From NCBI GenBank assembly GCA_016748015.1, contig JAAOMT010000076.1:62001-126000 (forward strand): DNA of 64,000 nt, in the 5' to 3' direction. Positions 32,631-44,339 of the stretch are shown here, one piece after another. Position numbers and translations under genes: made by a program. The notes beneath the pieces were generated by a model. The model ran no database searches. It worked only from the letters and a program-made list of their open reading frames with translations, and had not been told where the DNA came from. The first letter of the stretch is position 1. Each line of letters begins with the position of its first letter. This stretch comes from Geosiphon pyriformis (taxonomy: Eukaryota; Glomeromycota; Glomeromycetes; Archaeosporales; Geosiphonaceae).

Positions 32631-33332
32631 ATGATTATTTCCCGAAATATTCAACAAATATCCCAAAAGTTAATGTTAGCCTTGAAAACACTTTCTGACT
32701 TATCCATAATGATTAATAGAAGTCAAATTAATTATATTTAGAAAAAAACCACAGCCCCAGTAGTAAATCATTTACAGAACTATTACTCTTATAGAAAAAA
32801 AACAAGAAATCACTCTGAAAATAGGTTACCAAGACTTTTGAAGCAAGCACTGGAAGAAAATCTTTTAATTGCCCCTATTAACATTCTACCAAATGCTACA
32901 ATGCAACAAAAACTTCTACTACTTCTCAATGAACAGAACAATGAACACACCCCTATTTATAAATACTTTCATATTGGAAAGACACTTTATGAACGAAAAC
33001 TGGAACTTGAAACAATAAATCTCACTTCTGAAGCTATACAAATTTATAATGAATTCAAGACAGCAGCTGGATTAACAAACACTCACTACAAACTTAGAGC
33101 AGCTTTTAGACTCAATGATTTGTTTAATACTTGTGAAAATATTTTACAAAATCTAATACTGCAATTAATAAAAGTCTAATACATTGGCAAACTCACAGAA
33201 CTGAAATTTCGACAATTTTCTGACCAGATTACTTCAATTATTTTGGATCACTATCTTAATATCACAGATAGTGCTTGGACTTTGACAGAGCTCAGTCTTG
33301 AGGAGAAGATTATGTTACCAGTAGAATTTTAA
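32631..33332 (+). pseudogene. post-integrase ORF3 overlapping PPT and 3' LTR (element D)
   Basis: ATG 32631, about 234 codons, ending at TAA 33330-33332, which lies 18 bp inside the 3' LTR. The PPT (33300-33312) is therefore coding (LEEKI). Two internal stops: TAG near 32739 (also a stop in A) and TAA 33177-33179 (CAA in A). It looks helical and has no recognised domain. An env-like position without any signal peptide or membrane span makes an envelope unlikely; an accessory or regulatory role is a guess. Confidence 0.78.
33300..33312 (+). other. Polypurine tract of element D
   Basis: GAGGAGAAGATTA immediately before the 3' LTR, read in frame as the end of ORF3. Confidence 0.85.
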
Positions 33333-34293
33333 CTATTAATTAGCATGAAATTACCCTTATAATTTCTATAATTAATTAGTATATTAATATCATTTCAAAT
33401 TATCATTTATTATTTAATCAATTATCACATATTATGATTCAATTAAAATAATCCAATTAGTATAACAAAAAGTAGGATAATCAAATTACACAATATTTTG
33501 AACTTTGTAACATTCAGAAATTTGCCAAAATTTATAAGAAATTCGCCAAAATTTATAAAAATTCGCCGAAATTATGAATAGTTCACCCAAATTAATCAGT
33601 AGTTCAGTGAAATAACTTGTAGTTTATCAAAATGTATCTTTAGTTTGCTGAAATTTGAGCAAAGAGAAAAAGTGCAAGTTTATAGACTAGTACTACAACA
33701 AGTTGTATAAAAAAAGAGCTTTTCTCTTTAAAAAAATGTATCTTACTTTAGATTTATCACTTAGAACCATTCCTACACACACAAAAAGAAATAAATACCA
33801 AATAATTTGAAAAACCAAATTCTTTAATTATTGCACTTGGAAAATCCCCAAAACCCAACTAATGTTTTGGAATTGATTAGCTATCAATTTCAGTAAACTG
33901 TTAGTGACTCCAGACCTGAATAGAAAACGTTTCCCTTGACAGAATTCAATTTTTTTTACTTTTCTTTTATTTTCTTATTATAATCATTAGGGTAGCCTAC
34001 AAACGAGATTTCTGTAAAAGAATTGACTTTCACAGCAAAGTAACTACACATTTTTAGTAAGCTTCCAGATGAGCAATTTCTGAGAAAGAGTTGACATTTA
34101 CTACAACATAATTACATAAAGTAACTGGCAAAGAATTGGCCATTCCACTTATAAGCCCAGCAAGTTTAAATTATAGAAGATAATTTGAAGATAAATTCAG
34201 TTATTGGAGGTTTAACTACTTCTAAAAAACGTGAATTTGCAACCACAGACATTTACAACATTCAAGAAAAGAGACCAAAAACCTCCAGTAACA
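33313..34293 (+). repeat. 3' LTR of element D
   Basis: 981 bp, TGTTACC...CCAGTAACA. Two of the three TTCGCCGAA sites have lost a CpG here by transition. Confidence 0.93.
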
Positions 34294-34307
34294 GCACCAA
34301 GTTATGG

Positions 34308-35201
34308 TGTTACAGGTGATTATTTGGGATCTGAAAACAAATAACAAAACCATAACTTGGTATTTAATAGCCAATTTATGTTGGTAATTTCTGAAGGTTT
34401 TCATATCTAAAGATTTTAGTTGAGTTTTTTGTATAATGGACAGAGATTCAGATGTTGTTTATCTATAACTTTCCAGAATTACAATTTCATTAAATTTCTT
34501 TCTCAGTATAGTGACTAGCAATTTTCTGGTAAATACTCTGTAATTTTCAGTGTCTATTCATTTATAAAGATCTTTTACCAGACAATCCTTGACATCAATA
34601 ACTCAGTGTTTAATCCTTAATTAATTAGTATACAACAAACAAAATAAAGAAAAAAATAAAATCAAAACATAAAAAAAAATAACCCAAGACAATTCAAAAG
34701 TTAATATCCCATTAATAGCTGTGATCAAGAGCTATTGGTTTAGTATAGTTAAGTATTAGTAATTATTAACATGAGTTTTTGATAGCAAAAAGATAGATTA
34801 TAATGGTAACAAGTATTTTATTAATATTTAATGTTTTTACTTTAAGTTATAGAATACTATTATATAAAAGGATGGGTATGGAATTGGAACTGGAGGTTTT
34901 AAACTAAAAATTCTGTTTTTTTTGTTTCTAACACTACTGCTATATATACATAAATTTTGTTATATGAGATTCCTTAAATTTCTCAATTTTTTTAGCCAGG
35001 AATCCTAGAATTCTTAGAATTCTGTAATTTCTTAAAAAAAATTCTGGAATTCTGGAATTCTGCAATTTCTCATACTAGAATCCTGTAATTTTGGAATTCT
35101 GCAATTCTTCTAAGAAGAATTCTGGAATTCTATTTTTACTGTATTTTATTTTGATTGGCTAATTTGTACTAATATATAATTTTTATATTCTATAAGTAAC
35201 A
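34308..35201 (-). repeat. 3' LTR of element E
   Basis: Starts TGTTACAGGTG and ends AAGTAACA. U3 holds a dense block of GAATTC/GCAATTCT short repeats and a hairpin around AATTCTTCTAAGAAGAATT at 34980-35135. Confidence 0.9.
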
Positions 35202-35900
35202 TTATCTCTTTTTTTTAATATTGAGCTTTATTAAAATTTTTTATATCTCCTAATTTTTCTTCTTTAATTAACTTCTGAACTTTTTTTTAAGGATTACTTA
35301 AGTTATTTTGATCTGTAATTTTTTAAATTGAGCATTGGTCATTTTTTTTAATTGGTTGATAGTAATCATATCTATTGCTGAATTAAGTAGTATTGTTGAT
35401 CAATTTTAAAATCTTGTGTGTAGCCAATATATGGCTTATGTCTATGTAGACAGATTGTTTTTTTTTACAATTTGTTTGATTTGTTGTAGTATTGTTGTAT
35501 TGAATAATTATTTTGTTTTGTCAGTATACAAGTTCTGAATATTCATGATTTGTCTTAAGTAATAATAACAAAAGTTTTTTAAAAATTGTTGTAATCACCA
35601 ATTCTAAGTTTCTTTGATTACTTTTTAGTATGGTACAGCTGTTTTTGGTGTTTCTATTAATAATTTTACTTTTGCTATTATCTTGTCTATAGTGTTTTCT
35701 AATTTTTTGTGCACTTGGTATTGGAGTTATTTTTATTATCTTTGTACCAAATAATTTATTGATTAATTGTTATTTCCAAGTTTGTTTATTAAATCAATTA
35801 GAATAGCTGTTGTATAAGTAAATAGATGTCTTTAATAATTTCTATCTTTATTATTGTTTTTGGTTGTGTTTATTATGTCTTTATATACTATTTTGTTTGA
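35202..35900 (-). pseudogene. PPT and ORF3-like region of element E
   Basis: The minus strand has the purine run AAAAAAAAGAGATAA (35202-35216) next to the LTR. Upstream is a Lys/Ile/Asn-rich, stop-riddled stretch in the position of ORF3. Similarity to the B region is visible at the nucleotide level; the protein can no longer be read. Confidence 0.45.
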
Positions 35901-37310
35901 TTAATTTAATGTATTTGTATTAATAACTATGATTGGTTTCAGATTTTATTTGATTGGATTAGTATTTATTGTACTCTCAATTGTGAAATAATGTTGATAG
36001 ATAGTAATGCTGTATTGTAATATGGTTTCAGTCAATTTCTATGTGTTGCTTTGGCTAAAATTTTGTTATTTCATCTTAGTTTGTAAGCTCTATTTCCTAG
36101 AATTTTTTTTATGTAAAATGATTTATTTTATTTGAAGTCAAATTTTTCACTCTATTGTTTTTTTGTTTTGGTATAATGTAAGAGTACTTTGTTTTCAATC
36201 CTAAATTTAACTGGTTTATTTGCTAATTGGTTATTATGTTGTTTTTTTTGTTTTTTTTGTAACTTTTAAATGTTATTAGCTATTTTTCATCTTTTGTTTT
36301 CCAATGTTTCCATTAGTTTGTATATTCTTCTTAACAATGTTCTTTGGAAGTTGGCTTTTGTTATTGGTTCAATTGAATACATATTACTTCTATCTCAACT
36401 GGTAATGTTGCTGTTTTACTATAAACAAGTTCAAATAGTGTTGCTTGTATGGTATCTTGTTTTATTGTTTAATAAACAAATAATACTAATAGTATAAACA
36501 AATCTTATTTGTCCTGGTTTTTCTAACTGATTTTGGCAATTGCTTTATACAATGTTCTGTTGAATTTTTCAACTAAATTGTTTGTTTATGGATAGTATAA
36601 TAAAGATAATAGTCTCTTAATTCTAAATCTTTGGCTTAATTCTATTAATAGTCTGTTTATAAAGTAAGTTTCTTGATCTAATAACAATTTTTTTGAACAT
36701 CCATATTAGTAAATCAAATTTTGATGAATGAATTCGGCTATAGATTCTGCATCTGCTCTTTGAATTGTTTTTGCCTCTGGCTATTTTGTGAAATAGTTTA
36801 TTACCACTGCTATATAATAATTATCTCTGCTGGTTATTATTAATGATCCAACTAAGTTAATTCCAATTTAATCACATAGTTGTCTTATTTTAATTGGTCT
36901 TAATGATTTATTGGGTTTTGTTCTTTCTTTTCTCTGATAAACATCACAATTTTGAACATATTAGATGATATCTGGATATATTAATAGCCAATAATATTTT
37001 TTTCTGGTTCTTTTCATAATTGCTTTTTTATAAAAATGTTCTGCTATCAGATTTGAATACATGTTGTATAATATTGTTTCTTTCTCTGGTTCTGTAATTA
37101 TTCTAAGTAGTTGATCTGAATCTTTTCTGTTTTTTTGATATAATATATTCTAATGAGTAATAAAATATTTTGATTGTTGTTTTATGTTGTTTTGTTCCTT
37201 TTAAGATAATTTTTTTTTGAACTGCTGGATATTAATATAATGTTGAAGTTGTTAATATTTTTGTGTATTTATTTTTTGTTATATTTTTGAGTTAAAATGT
37301 TCTTAGATTT
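35901..37310 (-). pseudogene. integrase (element E)
   Basis: The minus strand shows the segment NRKDSDQLLRIITEPEKETI, a Cys-containing zinc end (QNCDVYQR, second Cys lost to Tyr), INLVGSL (first Asp now Asn), LLLDQETYFINRL and NNLVEKFNRTL. Collinear with B integrase. It is preceded by a stop at 37313-37315 after the RNase H segment. Multiple stops. Confidence 0.8.
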
Positions 37311-37312
37311 GT

Positions 37313-38560
37313 TTTATTTATAATAAACTATTAGCATTTCCATTTTTTTTCATTTTTTATAATATATTGTATACTTAAATAGTAAAAATTCTATTTTCTA
37401 TCTGACATGACAGTTATCTTCAAATTTTTGCTTCTGGATTGATGTCAATTCTTTGTAATTAGTGTATATTTCAAACTTCTGGCTTAAATACTCTTTTCAT
37501 TTAATAATTGCTTAATATATTGCTAAGTATTTTAGTGCTAATGTTCTATAGTTCTTTTTAGCTGAACTTAAACTTTGGCTGGTGTATACTACTGGATGTT
37601 TTCATCTATTCAATCCTCTTTAAAATAGTACAACTTCTAATGATTAACCAGATATATCTGTAGTAATAATGAATGACTTGCTGTAATCTGGATAAATCAA
37701 TACTAATGCTTGAATAAGCTTTCTTCTTAGAATGTCAAAAGCTTTTTGTTAAGTTTTCATTTATTCATATTTCACATTTTTTGTTTAGAGCTGGTAGAAT
37801 AATTGGGCCAGTTTGAAAAAATTCTGTATAAATCAGTAGTAATATCCAGTGAATCCCAAAAATGCTCTTAATTTTGTAAGATTTGTTGGTACTAAAAAGT
37901 TTTAACTATCTCAATCTTATCTGAATCTGTCTTAATGCTGTCTTGCTTATGATATGTCCTAAGAATTTTAATTCTGTTTTGCCAAAGAAATATTTGGTTG
38001 CATTCAGTTTTAATTCAGTTCTTCTTAGTCTCTTAAACACCTGCTATAGATGATGAAAATGATCATCAAATGTTTTTAAAAACACATTGGTATTATTCAG
38101 ATACATAACTACTGATTTTCATAGTAGTCCAGTATAAATGATTTTCATAAGTCATTGGAATATGGCTGGAGCATTGATTAAGCCAAATGACATAACCTCA
38201 AACTCAAAATTTTCTTTTTTGGTTGTAAAAACAGTTTTTTTTTATCTTTTAGTTTCATGGTTACTTGCCAGTAACCACTATTCAAATCTAATATAGAGAA
38301 CTATTTTTTCTCTTCAAAATCATCAAATAATTTCTGAATTTATGGAATTAAATAGCTGTTTCCATAAGTAATACTGTTAAGTTTTCTGTAATTCACACAA
38401 AAACAGATCTTTCTATTCTTCTTATGGATTAGTACCATTGGTGATGACCATAGATTCATTGATAGTTGAATTAACTTATTGTCTAATATATGGTTGATTT
38501 TCTGTTGGATAATTTCATGACTTGCTAATAGTACTTTATATGCTTTTTGTTTAATTGACA
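37313..38560 (-). pseudogene. RT and RNase H (element E)
   Basis: The start segment is open at 38340-38561 (SIKQKAYKVLLASHEI, VLIHKKNRKICFCVNYRKLN). The palm, thumb and RNase H regions follow down to KQI and TAA at 37313-37315, with many stops and frameshifts. DYRKLN has become NYRKLN, another Asp to Asn. Confidence 0.85.
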
Positions 38561-39031
38561 TTGCATCTTTGGTCTTAATCTAGTGCTAGATGATATCAGT
38601 TCTACCAAATTCATTTTTATTTGTAAAAATATTAGTAAAATTGTTAAGTAATATTTTGAACTACATTTATTAAAGTGGATCTAAATTTCTCAAGTTCATT
38701 TGTTCCAATTGTTCTAGTTGAAGCAAATAGTATTCTTCTTGTTCATATATGGTTTGTGATATAATATCCACATATTTATACAGTTGTGAAAAATTTGAAA
38801 TGGTATTTGGTGGTTGGTCCTCAACTTCAGTGCTTAAATATCTGATGATAGTTCTACTTGGTATTTTGATGGTATCTTCAGTTGTATTATAGATGAAAAT
38901 TTTAAGTGTTTGTTATTTTTAGCCAGTATATAGAAATTGGTGATAATAATTTTTCCTAATTTATAAATAATAGCTTCTGCTTCAAAAATTTGGGGCTGGT
39001 CTCATACTTTTCTTTTTATAACTACTAAATA
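38561..39031 (-). pseudogene. spacer between dUTPase and RT (element E)
   Basis: Collinear with the B spacer (16400-17000): the minus strand has the pattern around the FTNIFTNKNEFGRTDI segment. Decayed; role unknown. Confidence 0.5.
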
Positions 39032-39586
39032 TTAGTCATATAGTGGAATAAAAATTGATTGACAGGTGGAGATAATTTTTCTCTTGTTAATAATTTTTTC
39101 TTCTGCCATATTAACTAATATGTTTATTCTACTCATAGATCTAAATCCACTTATTTTTCTTGCTATTATTCCTAATTCTTTCCTATTTCCTATTGATATT
39201 AGCTGAGCTATTTTAACCAGAGATTGGAATATTGCCTGTGTTATTTTTTCATTTGGCTCAATAATATAAGCCTTTTCTAAGTCATTTTGTAGCATTATAA
39301 TAATATTTTCTATATATTTTGCATTAATTATTCCCTGTTTTATATTGATTTTCTTTTTTGCTAAACTACTTTTAGATGTTAATTGAATCATTGTGATTAC
39401 TGAGATTTCTAATACTACTTTTAGATTAATACAGATGCATGAATGTGATTTCAATTTGATGATATTTTTTCTGAGATATCTAAGATTAAATTCTATATTA
39501 GTATTATGTACATGTTTTGGCATAATACTTTCATTATTATTGCTAAACCATTTGAGTTTTTGCTTTTTTAAAAGATTAAAAAGCAC
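39032..39586 (-). pseudogene. dUTPase domain (element E), open but active-site mutated
   Basis: An uninterrupted 184-codon frame covers the whole domain. Motif I is NTNIEFNLRY (family AGFDLRY). Motif II is QLTSKSSLAKK (Arg to Lys). Motif III is GIINAKYIENI (family IDAGYVGNI: Asp to Asn, Gly to Lys, Gly to Glu). Motif V is ARKISGFRSMSR (family RGxQGFGSTGR). Nearly every difference is a G-to-A change, so the frame survived while the active site was erased. Confidence 0.83.
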
Positions 39587-40500
39587 AATATATTGTTCTG
39601 AGTTTGAATCAAAATTTGAATTTTTGCTGTTATCATTGCCATATTAAATATAATTGAAACTATTATTATTATTATTGTTGTTAAAGTTTGAATCATGATT
39701 GAGTTGTGAATTCGATTTTGTTTTGCAGTTACTAATTGGTTTTTTTTCTGGGATTGTATAGATTATGCATGATAGTAAATTGTAAATGAGATTACAATTA
39801 TTACAATACTAAAAGTCACATGATATTAAACAATGGTTACATAGTTGGGTGTTTAGTTGTTCCAAATATTGCTTTTGTTCTTGTTTGGTTGGTGTTAAAT
39901 TCTGGTAATGTTTGTGAAATTCTTCTGAACCTGTCTTAATATCAATAAATGTATTGAGATTGGAAATAAAAAAAGTCTCTATTAGTTCTGATAGATTATT
40001 CTTAATCTCTAATATTTTGCTTGGCAAAACATTTTTGACTTTGGCACTTGCTATTCTCCAGATCTTATTTTCATCATGTAAATAACCATTTAAGTGTAAC
40101 AAAGCACAGTTTTATGCAGCATTAAAAGATGTTCTTCTGCTGACCCAATTGCTTATAAGAATCATGTATTGACATAAGGCATTGCATATTTCTCTTCAAC
40201 TAGGAATGTTATTCCATATTCCTTCATTAAATAACTGTTTCTTACAAACAAAACATAGTTTATTGTCCCACTTGTCTTGTCTTTTTGAATAACCATAGTA
40301 TTTTCTATGACATAACTTGCAGTAATAATAGGTTCTGGTCCAGTAATCTTTATCAGGTGCAATTCAGGCTCCCATAAAAGACAGTTTTTTTTTGCAATCT
40401 TTGTATCTGAGTGAGATATATGATGGTTTTTTTCTGATGTTGGTTGAATAAAATTTTTCCCAGCCACTAGTAATTTCTTCTATGTATATAGTTTTTTGTA
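39587..40500 (-). pseudogene. Asn-rich spacer and cysteine-rich module (element E)
   Basis: The minus strand contains the frames open at 39809-40102 and 40162-40467. The first has a helical stretch (HKHYQNLTPTKQEQKQYLEQ) and the second zinc cluster LCNHCLISCDF. The second has remnants of the first cluster. Position and pattern match the module of A and D, but the sequence belongs to the B/E subfamily. Confidence 0.62.
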
Positions 40501-41217
40501 GTTTATTTTTTTCTTTTCCTTTACTTTTATCATTTCAGGATAATACTAATAGAAGTTTGTTGTAATTGGTGTTAGCCTATGAGACTTGATAAGCTTTCCA
40601 AATAGATTTTTTTTTTTTTCCTTAATTTCAATAAGTAGTGTTGGTGTAGTAGTTTTGAAATAACCACAGATGGCTGGTATTTGAGTGTGCTGACTATTTT
40701 GGCTAAGTTGCAATTCTTGTATGGTCCAGTTGAGTATAATGTTGGTCTTGAATAATCAGTCATTATCAACTAAAGCTTAGTACTATATGGCTTTTATAAA
40801 GAGAACTTTTATAAATGTGATATTGTTATTAACTTCAAATGAGAAGTTGTCAATCTTGTCAATAAGAGTTTTGGTCACTTTATCAACTGTAATAATCTTG
40901 GTATTGGCAGTGCAATTAACTTGGTAACCTAATTGGTCTATAAGTTGTTAGGTAATAATGCTGTCTGCTGACCCACTATTGAGGATTAGTTTGATGAATT
41001 GACCATTAACTTTGGCATTAATGTATATTACAGTAATAGGTTTTGTATTAAGAATAGCTTTACTAAATAATAGTGTCATGATTGACTCTTTTAATTCAAA
41101 AAAAAAAAATAGCAGCAAGTAATTTATTCTCTGTGCTGGCAGCAGGTGAAATATTATTAGTGAATAATGTTTGATTGGCTTCTGAGTTGTTGGTTTGGTT
41201 ATTTTTTGGATTGACAA
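40501..41217 (-). pseudogene. aspartic protease (element E)
   Basis: The minus strand ends its open part with the segment FIKLILNSGSADSIIT: catalytic Asp to Asn and Gly to Asp relative to LILDSGSAGSIIT. Downstream segments resemble those of B. Inactive. Confidence 0.8.
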
Positions 41218-43415
41218 GTAGACTTAAATAGTATTGAGTAGTCAGATTTTGGATGTAGTTAATTCTTGTATTTTGCTGTTGAGATTCAGATTGTTGGATT
41301 GCTGAACTGAAAATCAGTTGGTGTATTATCATCATTGATCTCCAATTCTAATGAATTTGAGTTGTTATTGGTCTTTGGCTTCTATTTTGAGGTAAATTTT
41401 GGGGCTGAGTTTAAATTGGTTGTAATTAGTACATGACTTGTGGCTGTGGCTGATAAATATTTTGTGGCTGTTGCTAATAGATAACTGGTGTTGAGATTTA
41501 ATATATTGGAAATGAGTACATTTATTGTATTATTGGTGGATAATAAGGTTGATATAGTTTCTAATTCTGAATATAATTTAGAGTTTAGAACTGATGATCT
41601 GAATTTTAATATTGATTGTCTGATCATTGATTATTTAATCTTAATTAAAAACTTATTTATAAGTGTTCTTGTTTACTACAATAGTGGCAAATACATGTCT
41701 CTTATGACCACTGTTGATTGGATAATAGATGTGACTAATTCTGAACTCAATTAAAACTTTTTGGATTTGTGCATCATTGTGGTGGCTAATAAATAGCTTA
41801 ATTATTATTAGCTAAGTATTCTTCTAATTTCTGATTAATGAATTCAGTAAATTGTTTCAGTTTCAAATTTAAGTCAAATGATCCATTTATCACTAGGTTA
41901 ATGGTTAATTTCTAGCTTAGCTGATTTAAAATCTTAAGTATTAGTAACTGTATCCTAGAGTATTTATGGGTGTATTAGATATATGTACTGAAGAATACTA
42001 CTATACAGTCCACAAATAAACTGGTTCAAAGTTTGTGGCACTGTAAAGTAATTTGTGTCAATTGCTTGTATTTAGTACAAGCTTTTATGAAAGCATCCTA
42101 GGTAAGTAGTAACTGCTTCAGTTTCTTTTTGTTTAATAGTTGTAAAAGTATTGGCTAAACAATTAATGCTATTATTATTAGTAAAATATCTCAAAAATTC
42201 AACTTTAAATACATTGAAATCTTGGAATTTCTAGATCAGACTTTGATATCATAAATTGGCAGTATTCTGAAGAAAATATAAGATTGTCTATAATGCTTTG
42301 GCATTATTTTATCTATTGGCTGTAATGGTTTTTTTTACATCATTGAGCCAAACTTACATGTTATCTTCTTTGCTAGTGAATTTTTTGAGTTTTGTAATTG
42401 AAGCATAGACTATTAATACTAGTAGTGATGGTAGTGGTAGTGGTAGTGGTGGTGGTAGTGGTTGTTGTTGTTGTGATTATGATTGCTGTTAAAGTGGTTA
42501 CTAAAGTGATAGTTGTAGCTGTTGTTGTTATTGTTTAGTAATTGGTACAACTGGTAGTGGATTGATTATGATTATTGGAGGTAAGTTTTGGGAAACAATA
42601 AAAATGGTGTTTGGATTGTTCTGATTTTGCTGAATTGGAATGATCAGAGTTTGTATTTCTGGGTTTTCTGGAATCAGGTTTTGATAATTAAATTCCTGAT
42701 TTTTGTTTTCTTTTTCTTCCAATTCTGTTATTTCCCAAGGACTAGTGGTTTCAAAATCTGGTTGGAGTAACAGTAATCAAAATCTTAATGACATTAATAA
42801 TTATGATTTGAATCTCTTAAAATAATTACTATAGATTTTTAATAACTCTGTTTTCTTTTGTTTACTTTAGAATAAAAGTCTGTTTAATAAGATTGTTGTA
42901 TTTGTTGTAGATGTGCTTGTTGATGTTATATTAATGGTACTGTCAAGAGTGTGATAATATGATAAATTAGTTGGTAAATTAACTCTTTGTTTTTTTTTAC
43001 ATTGGTAATTGTATTTGCTTTGAAGTTTCAGCTGGTATTTGTAGTTTTTTTTTGCTTTTTTCTGCATAGATAATAAAAAATGTTTGTTGGATGTGATTTT
43101 CAATTTTTCTGTTGATTTTAGTGATGATTAGTGTGAAGTTGTGGTTTAATAATAAGCTAGTGTATTGAATTAATTCACTGTAGAAATTTCTTTTTGCTAA
43201 TTTTGTATTTACTGGTTCTCCTAAAAAATATTTAATTCTTTCATTGATGCAGAAATTGAATACAGATTCTGTTAATAGTTGGTTATAAGTTAATTCCAAG
43301 TGTTTATAATAGTGTTAAAATAAAGATTTGGCAAATTCTAGATGGTTTGCTCCTTTTTTTTTGATTTTGTTACTTTTAAATAATTGTTGTTAGTGCTAAT
43401 TCTTTATAAAATTAT
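41218..43415 (-). pseudogene. gag (element E)
   Basis: The N-terminus is open at 42997-43299 (MELTYNQLLTESVFNFCINE). A Pro/Gln/Asn-rich region lies at 42528-42722. The zinc knuckle near 41650-41690 reads CHYCSKQEH and then breaks. A GGTAGT/GTTGTT-rich simple repeat at 42424-42475 encodes the Gln/Pro linker on the minus strand. Many stops elsewhere. Confidence 0.75.
42424..42475. repeat. GGT/AGT simple repeat in the E gag linker
   Basis: A run of GGTAGT and GTTGTT units, on the minus strand CAA/CCA/CTA-type codons. Simple-sequence expansion within a Gln/Pro-rich linker. Confidence 0.7.
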
Positions 43416-43416
43416 A

Positions 43417-43435
43417 CTTTACAGAGAGCACTAAA
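43417..43435 (-). other. Primer binding site of element E
   Basis: The minus strand reads TTTAGTGCTCTCTGTAAAG directly after the 5' LTR. Confidence 0.65.
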
Positions 43436-44283
43436 TGTTACAGATGATTATTTGGGGCCTGAAAACAAATAATAAACCTGTAACTTAATGCTCAATAGCT
43501 GATTTATGTTGGTAATTTCTAAAGGTTTTTGTATCTGAAGGTTTTAGTTGAGTTCTTTATATAATAAACAGAGATTTAAATGTTGTTTTATCTGTAGCTT
43601 TCTAAAATTACAATTCTATCAAATTTTTTTCTCAGTATAGTGGCTGACAATCTTTTGGTAAGTAATCTATAATTTCCAGTATTTACCTACTTGCAGAGGT
43701 TTTTTACCAGGCAATCCTTAACAAAATAAAGAAAAAAATAAAGTCAAAACATAAAAAAAAATAAGCCAAGGCAATTCAAAAGTTAGTATTTCATCAATAA
43801 CTGTGATTAAAAGCTATTAGTCTAGTGTAGTTAAGTATTAGTAATTATTAACATGAGTTGTTAATAGTGAAAAAATAAATTATAATAGTAATATGTATTT
43901 TATTGATATTTAATATTTCCATTTTAAGTTATAGAATACTATTATATAAAAGAATGAGTATAGGATTGAAACTTGAGATTCTAAATTAAGGATTCTGTTC
44001 TTTTTGTTTTTAATACTATTGTTATATATACATAAATTTTGTTATATAAAATTTCTTAAATTTCTTAATTCTTTTAGCCAGGAATTTAAGAATTTCTAGA
44101 ATCTTGTAATTCTTCAAGAGAAATTCTGGAATTCTGCAATTCTGCAATTTTTTATACTGAAATCCTGTAATTCTGGAATTCTGCAATTCCTCTGAAAAAG
44201 ATCTTAGAATTCTATTTTTACTGTATCTTATTTTAATTGGTTAATTTATACTAATATATAATTTCTATATTTTATGAGTAACA
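43436..44283 (-). repeat. 5' LTR of element E
   Basis: TGTTACAGATGATT...TATGAGTAACA. It carries the same GAATTC-type U3 block as its partner (44080-44220). Confidence 0.9.
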
Positions 44284-44339
44284 ATGGATTTGTTATTTGT
44301 TTTCAGACTCCAAATAATTACCTGTAATAATAATTAAGT
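44284..44339 (+). repeat. Solo LTR F, 3' end
   Basis: ATGGATTTGTTATTTG...CTGTAATA is the LTR terminus completing F. Flanking target duplication is too degraded to call. Confidence 0.75.

Larger units (their letters stand above)
24397..34293 (+). mobile_element. Full-length Ty3/gypsy element D
   Basis: A complete element of about 9.9 kb. Two 981-bp LTRs (24397-25377 and 33313-34293) are flanked by an exact 4-bp duplication GCAC (24393-24396 and 34294-34297). Internally it has PBS, gag, protease, Cys-rich module, dUTPase, spacer, RT, RNase H, a separate integrase ORF, ORF3 and PPT. Catalytic residues of protease, dUTPase, RT and integrase are intact, but stops and a few indels break the frames. 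It is the best-preserved reference for this subfamily here. Confidence 0.95.
34308..44283 (-). mobile_element. Full-length Ty3/gypsy element E (minus strand)
   Basis: About 10 kb. 5' LTR 43436-44283 and 3' LTR 34308-35201, flanked by an exact 4-bp duplication ATGG (34304-34307 and 44284-44287). Removing E and D rejoins solo LTR F (GCACCAAGTTATGG into ATTTGTTATTTG). Internal order is as in B. The whole element is strongly decayed by transitions. Confidence 0.92.

Noticed and set aside
32631-33332. An envelope gene that would make D an errantivirus-like element
   Set aside because: No signal peptide, transmembrane segment or Cys-rich ectodomain is visible; only the position fits.
39032-39586. 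A host dUTPase gene on the minus strand
   Set aside because: It lies in frame and order between the Cys-rich module and RT of element E, shares the spacer sequences of B, and has lost its active-site Asp. It is part of the retroelement polyprotein.
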